This document shows positions 63,101 through 64,000 of a stretch of 64,000 nt of DNA, in pieces; positions within the stretch are counted from its first letter, which is position 1; every line of letters starts with the position of its first letter. The notes below the pieces were generated by a model. That model did no database searches, had not been told where the DNA came from, and saw nothing but the letters and a program-made list of their open reading frames with translations. The DNA is from Aphelocoma coerulescens (Eukaryota; Chordata; Aves; Passeriformes; Corvidae). The position numbers were made by a program, and so were the translations under genes. Location of the stretch: positions 27,771,001-27,835,000 of the forward strand of contig NC_091020.1 in the NCBI RefSeq assembly GCF_041296385.1, written 5' to 3'.

Positions 63101-64000
63101 TTTTGATTGCTTGATATGAAAGAGAGTTTTATCAGCACAAATGGTGATACTTAGTCTATTCCCAGCACAGTAGCCTCTGGGCTATGATGGTTTTGGACTA
63201 GAGTGCTGCCATTATTCTGATACTTGATAGCTGCGTTTTCTACTGGGCAATCAAAATGCTGTGTTTCATTTGCTAACAGGTTTAGCTGAAGAAAGCCCCA
63301 CCTCTAATTTTCTGTTGTACTCCTGTACTGAAGTTTACTGTCTCAGTTTAAGGTCTGGCTCATTATGTTATGCCTCTTGAACTCAGTTTTATAACCCAAA
63401 GAGAGAAATGCATGTATTGTTCCATTTATCTCTGCTGTTGGACAGTAACTTTTGGCAGTGGTGAACATGTAACCACCTGAGCAAGCACAGCAACATCTGC
63501 AAGTGGTCTGTGAACTGAAGCCCTTTGTTACTCAGTCTCTTCCTCAGCATGTACTAATAAAAAGAAGCAACTCCACAAGCAGTGGGACTACTCAGTCTTG
63601 ATCCAGGTTTTTTTAATCTCTTTGTTGGCTGTGAGATCAAACCAGTGCTATGTTATCTTTCTTACCTTGTAGGCAGATTCCCACCTTTCTGTAAGTGCTG
63701 TACTTTGAGAGACAAAGAAGGTGTCTAATGCTAGGGCAAAGCTGAAAGAACTGGGGAAAATATAGTGAAAGCTTGTTTCTTTTAAGAAAGTGATACAACC
63801 ATGTGTACAAATAGAGAACAGATTTCTTTGCAATCCTACACAAAGGAAAAACCTCCTTTTGTTTCCATTCTTTATCCATAGTTTGTCAATTTCACCACTT
63901 AAATTATACAACCTACTTGGAATATTTTTTGGAGACATTCTGTCTAGCAATGTAGGGAAAAAATTAAATTTAGATATATTTGATGGAGCACTGCTTTTTA
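60144..64000 (+). other. VTI1A: VTI1A intron 1 (partial)
   Basis: The intron begins at the donor GTGAGC. I see no coding exon, named repeat or RNA gene in it. The first about 170 bases are still CpG-rich and the rest is AT-rich. Short open frames here have no recognisable similarity. Near 62.10-62.16 kb there is a T-rich patch with the unit TTCAGTATTT repeated imperfectly. Confidence 0.8.

Overview
The window is nuclear DNA from a bird, most likely a songbird. It has long introns with GT-AG junctions and several 5'-truncated CR1 LINE fragments of avian type. It also has a complete solo retroviral LTR with a 5-bp target-site duplication, of a kind I associate with passerine ERVL-like elements. 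The coding genes read as close orthologues of vertebrate proteins. Their order, ACSL5 (+), ZDHHC6 (-), VTI1A (+), matches human chromosome 10q25. No prokaryotic features, rRNA, tRNA or CRISPR were seen.

Layout. 1-3.7 kb: nothing recognisable apart from one unexplained minus-strand open frame. 3.78-4.13 kb: a GC-rich CpG island carrying eight tandem 17-bp units, with no identifiable gene. About 5-19.3 kb: scattered, decayed minus-strand remnants of GUCY2G (receptor guanylate cyclase G), broken by frameshifts and stops; this is the main find. 19.3-28.5 kb: gene-poor DNA with one clear CR1 copy at 24.1-24.6 kb. At about 28.5 kb the strand composition flips from A/C-rich to T/G-rich on the plus strand, which probably marks the ACSL5 promoter region. 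32.33-33.41 kb: a solo LTR in the same orientation as ACSL5, about 0.9 kb before its first coding exon. 34.3-45.3 kb: the complete ACSL5 coding sequence in 20 exons (683 codons plus stop), with a long 3' UTR to about 47 kb. 48.87-59.5 kb: the complete ZDHHC6 coding sequence on the minus strand in 10 exons (406 codons plus stop). 59.2-60.3 kb: a CpG-island promoter shared divergently by ZDHHC6 and VTI1A. 60.05-64 kb: VTI1A exon 1 and part of its first intron.

The three live genes have unrelated housekeeping or metabolic roles: long-chain fatty-acid activation (ACSL5), ER protein S-palmitoylation (ZDHHC6) and Golgi/endosome SNARE function (VTI1A). They are linked by old vertebrate synteny, not by a shared pathway. 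Human GUCY2G is itself a pseudogene in the same place and orientation next to ACSL5. The decay seen here would therefore be a loss of the same gene in the avian lineage, possibly independent. Exon coordinates were read by eye from splice signals and reading-frame continuity. Comparisons with human proteins are from memory and were not aligned by software.
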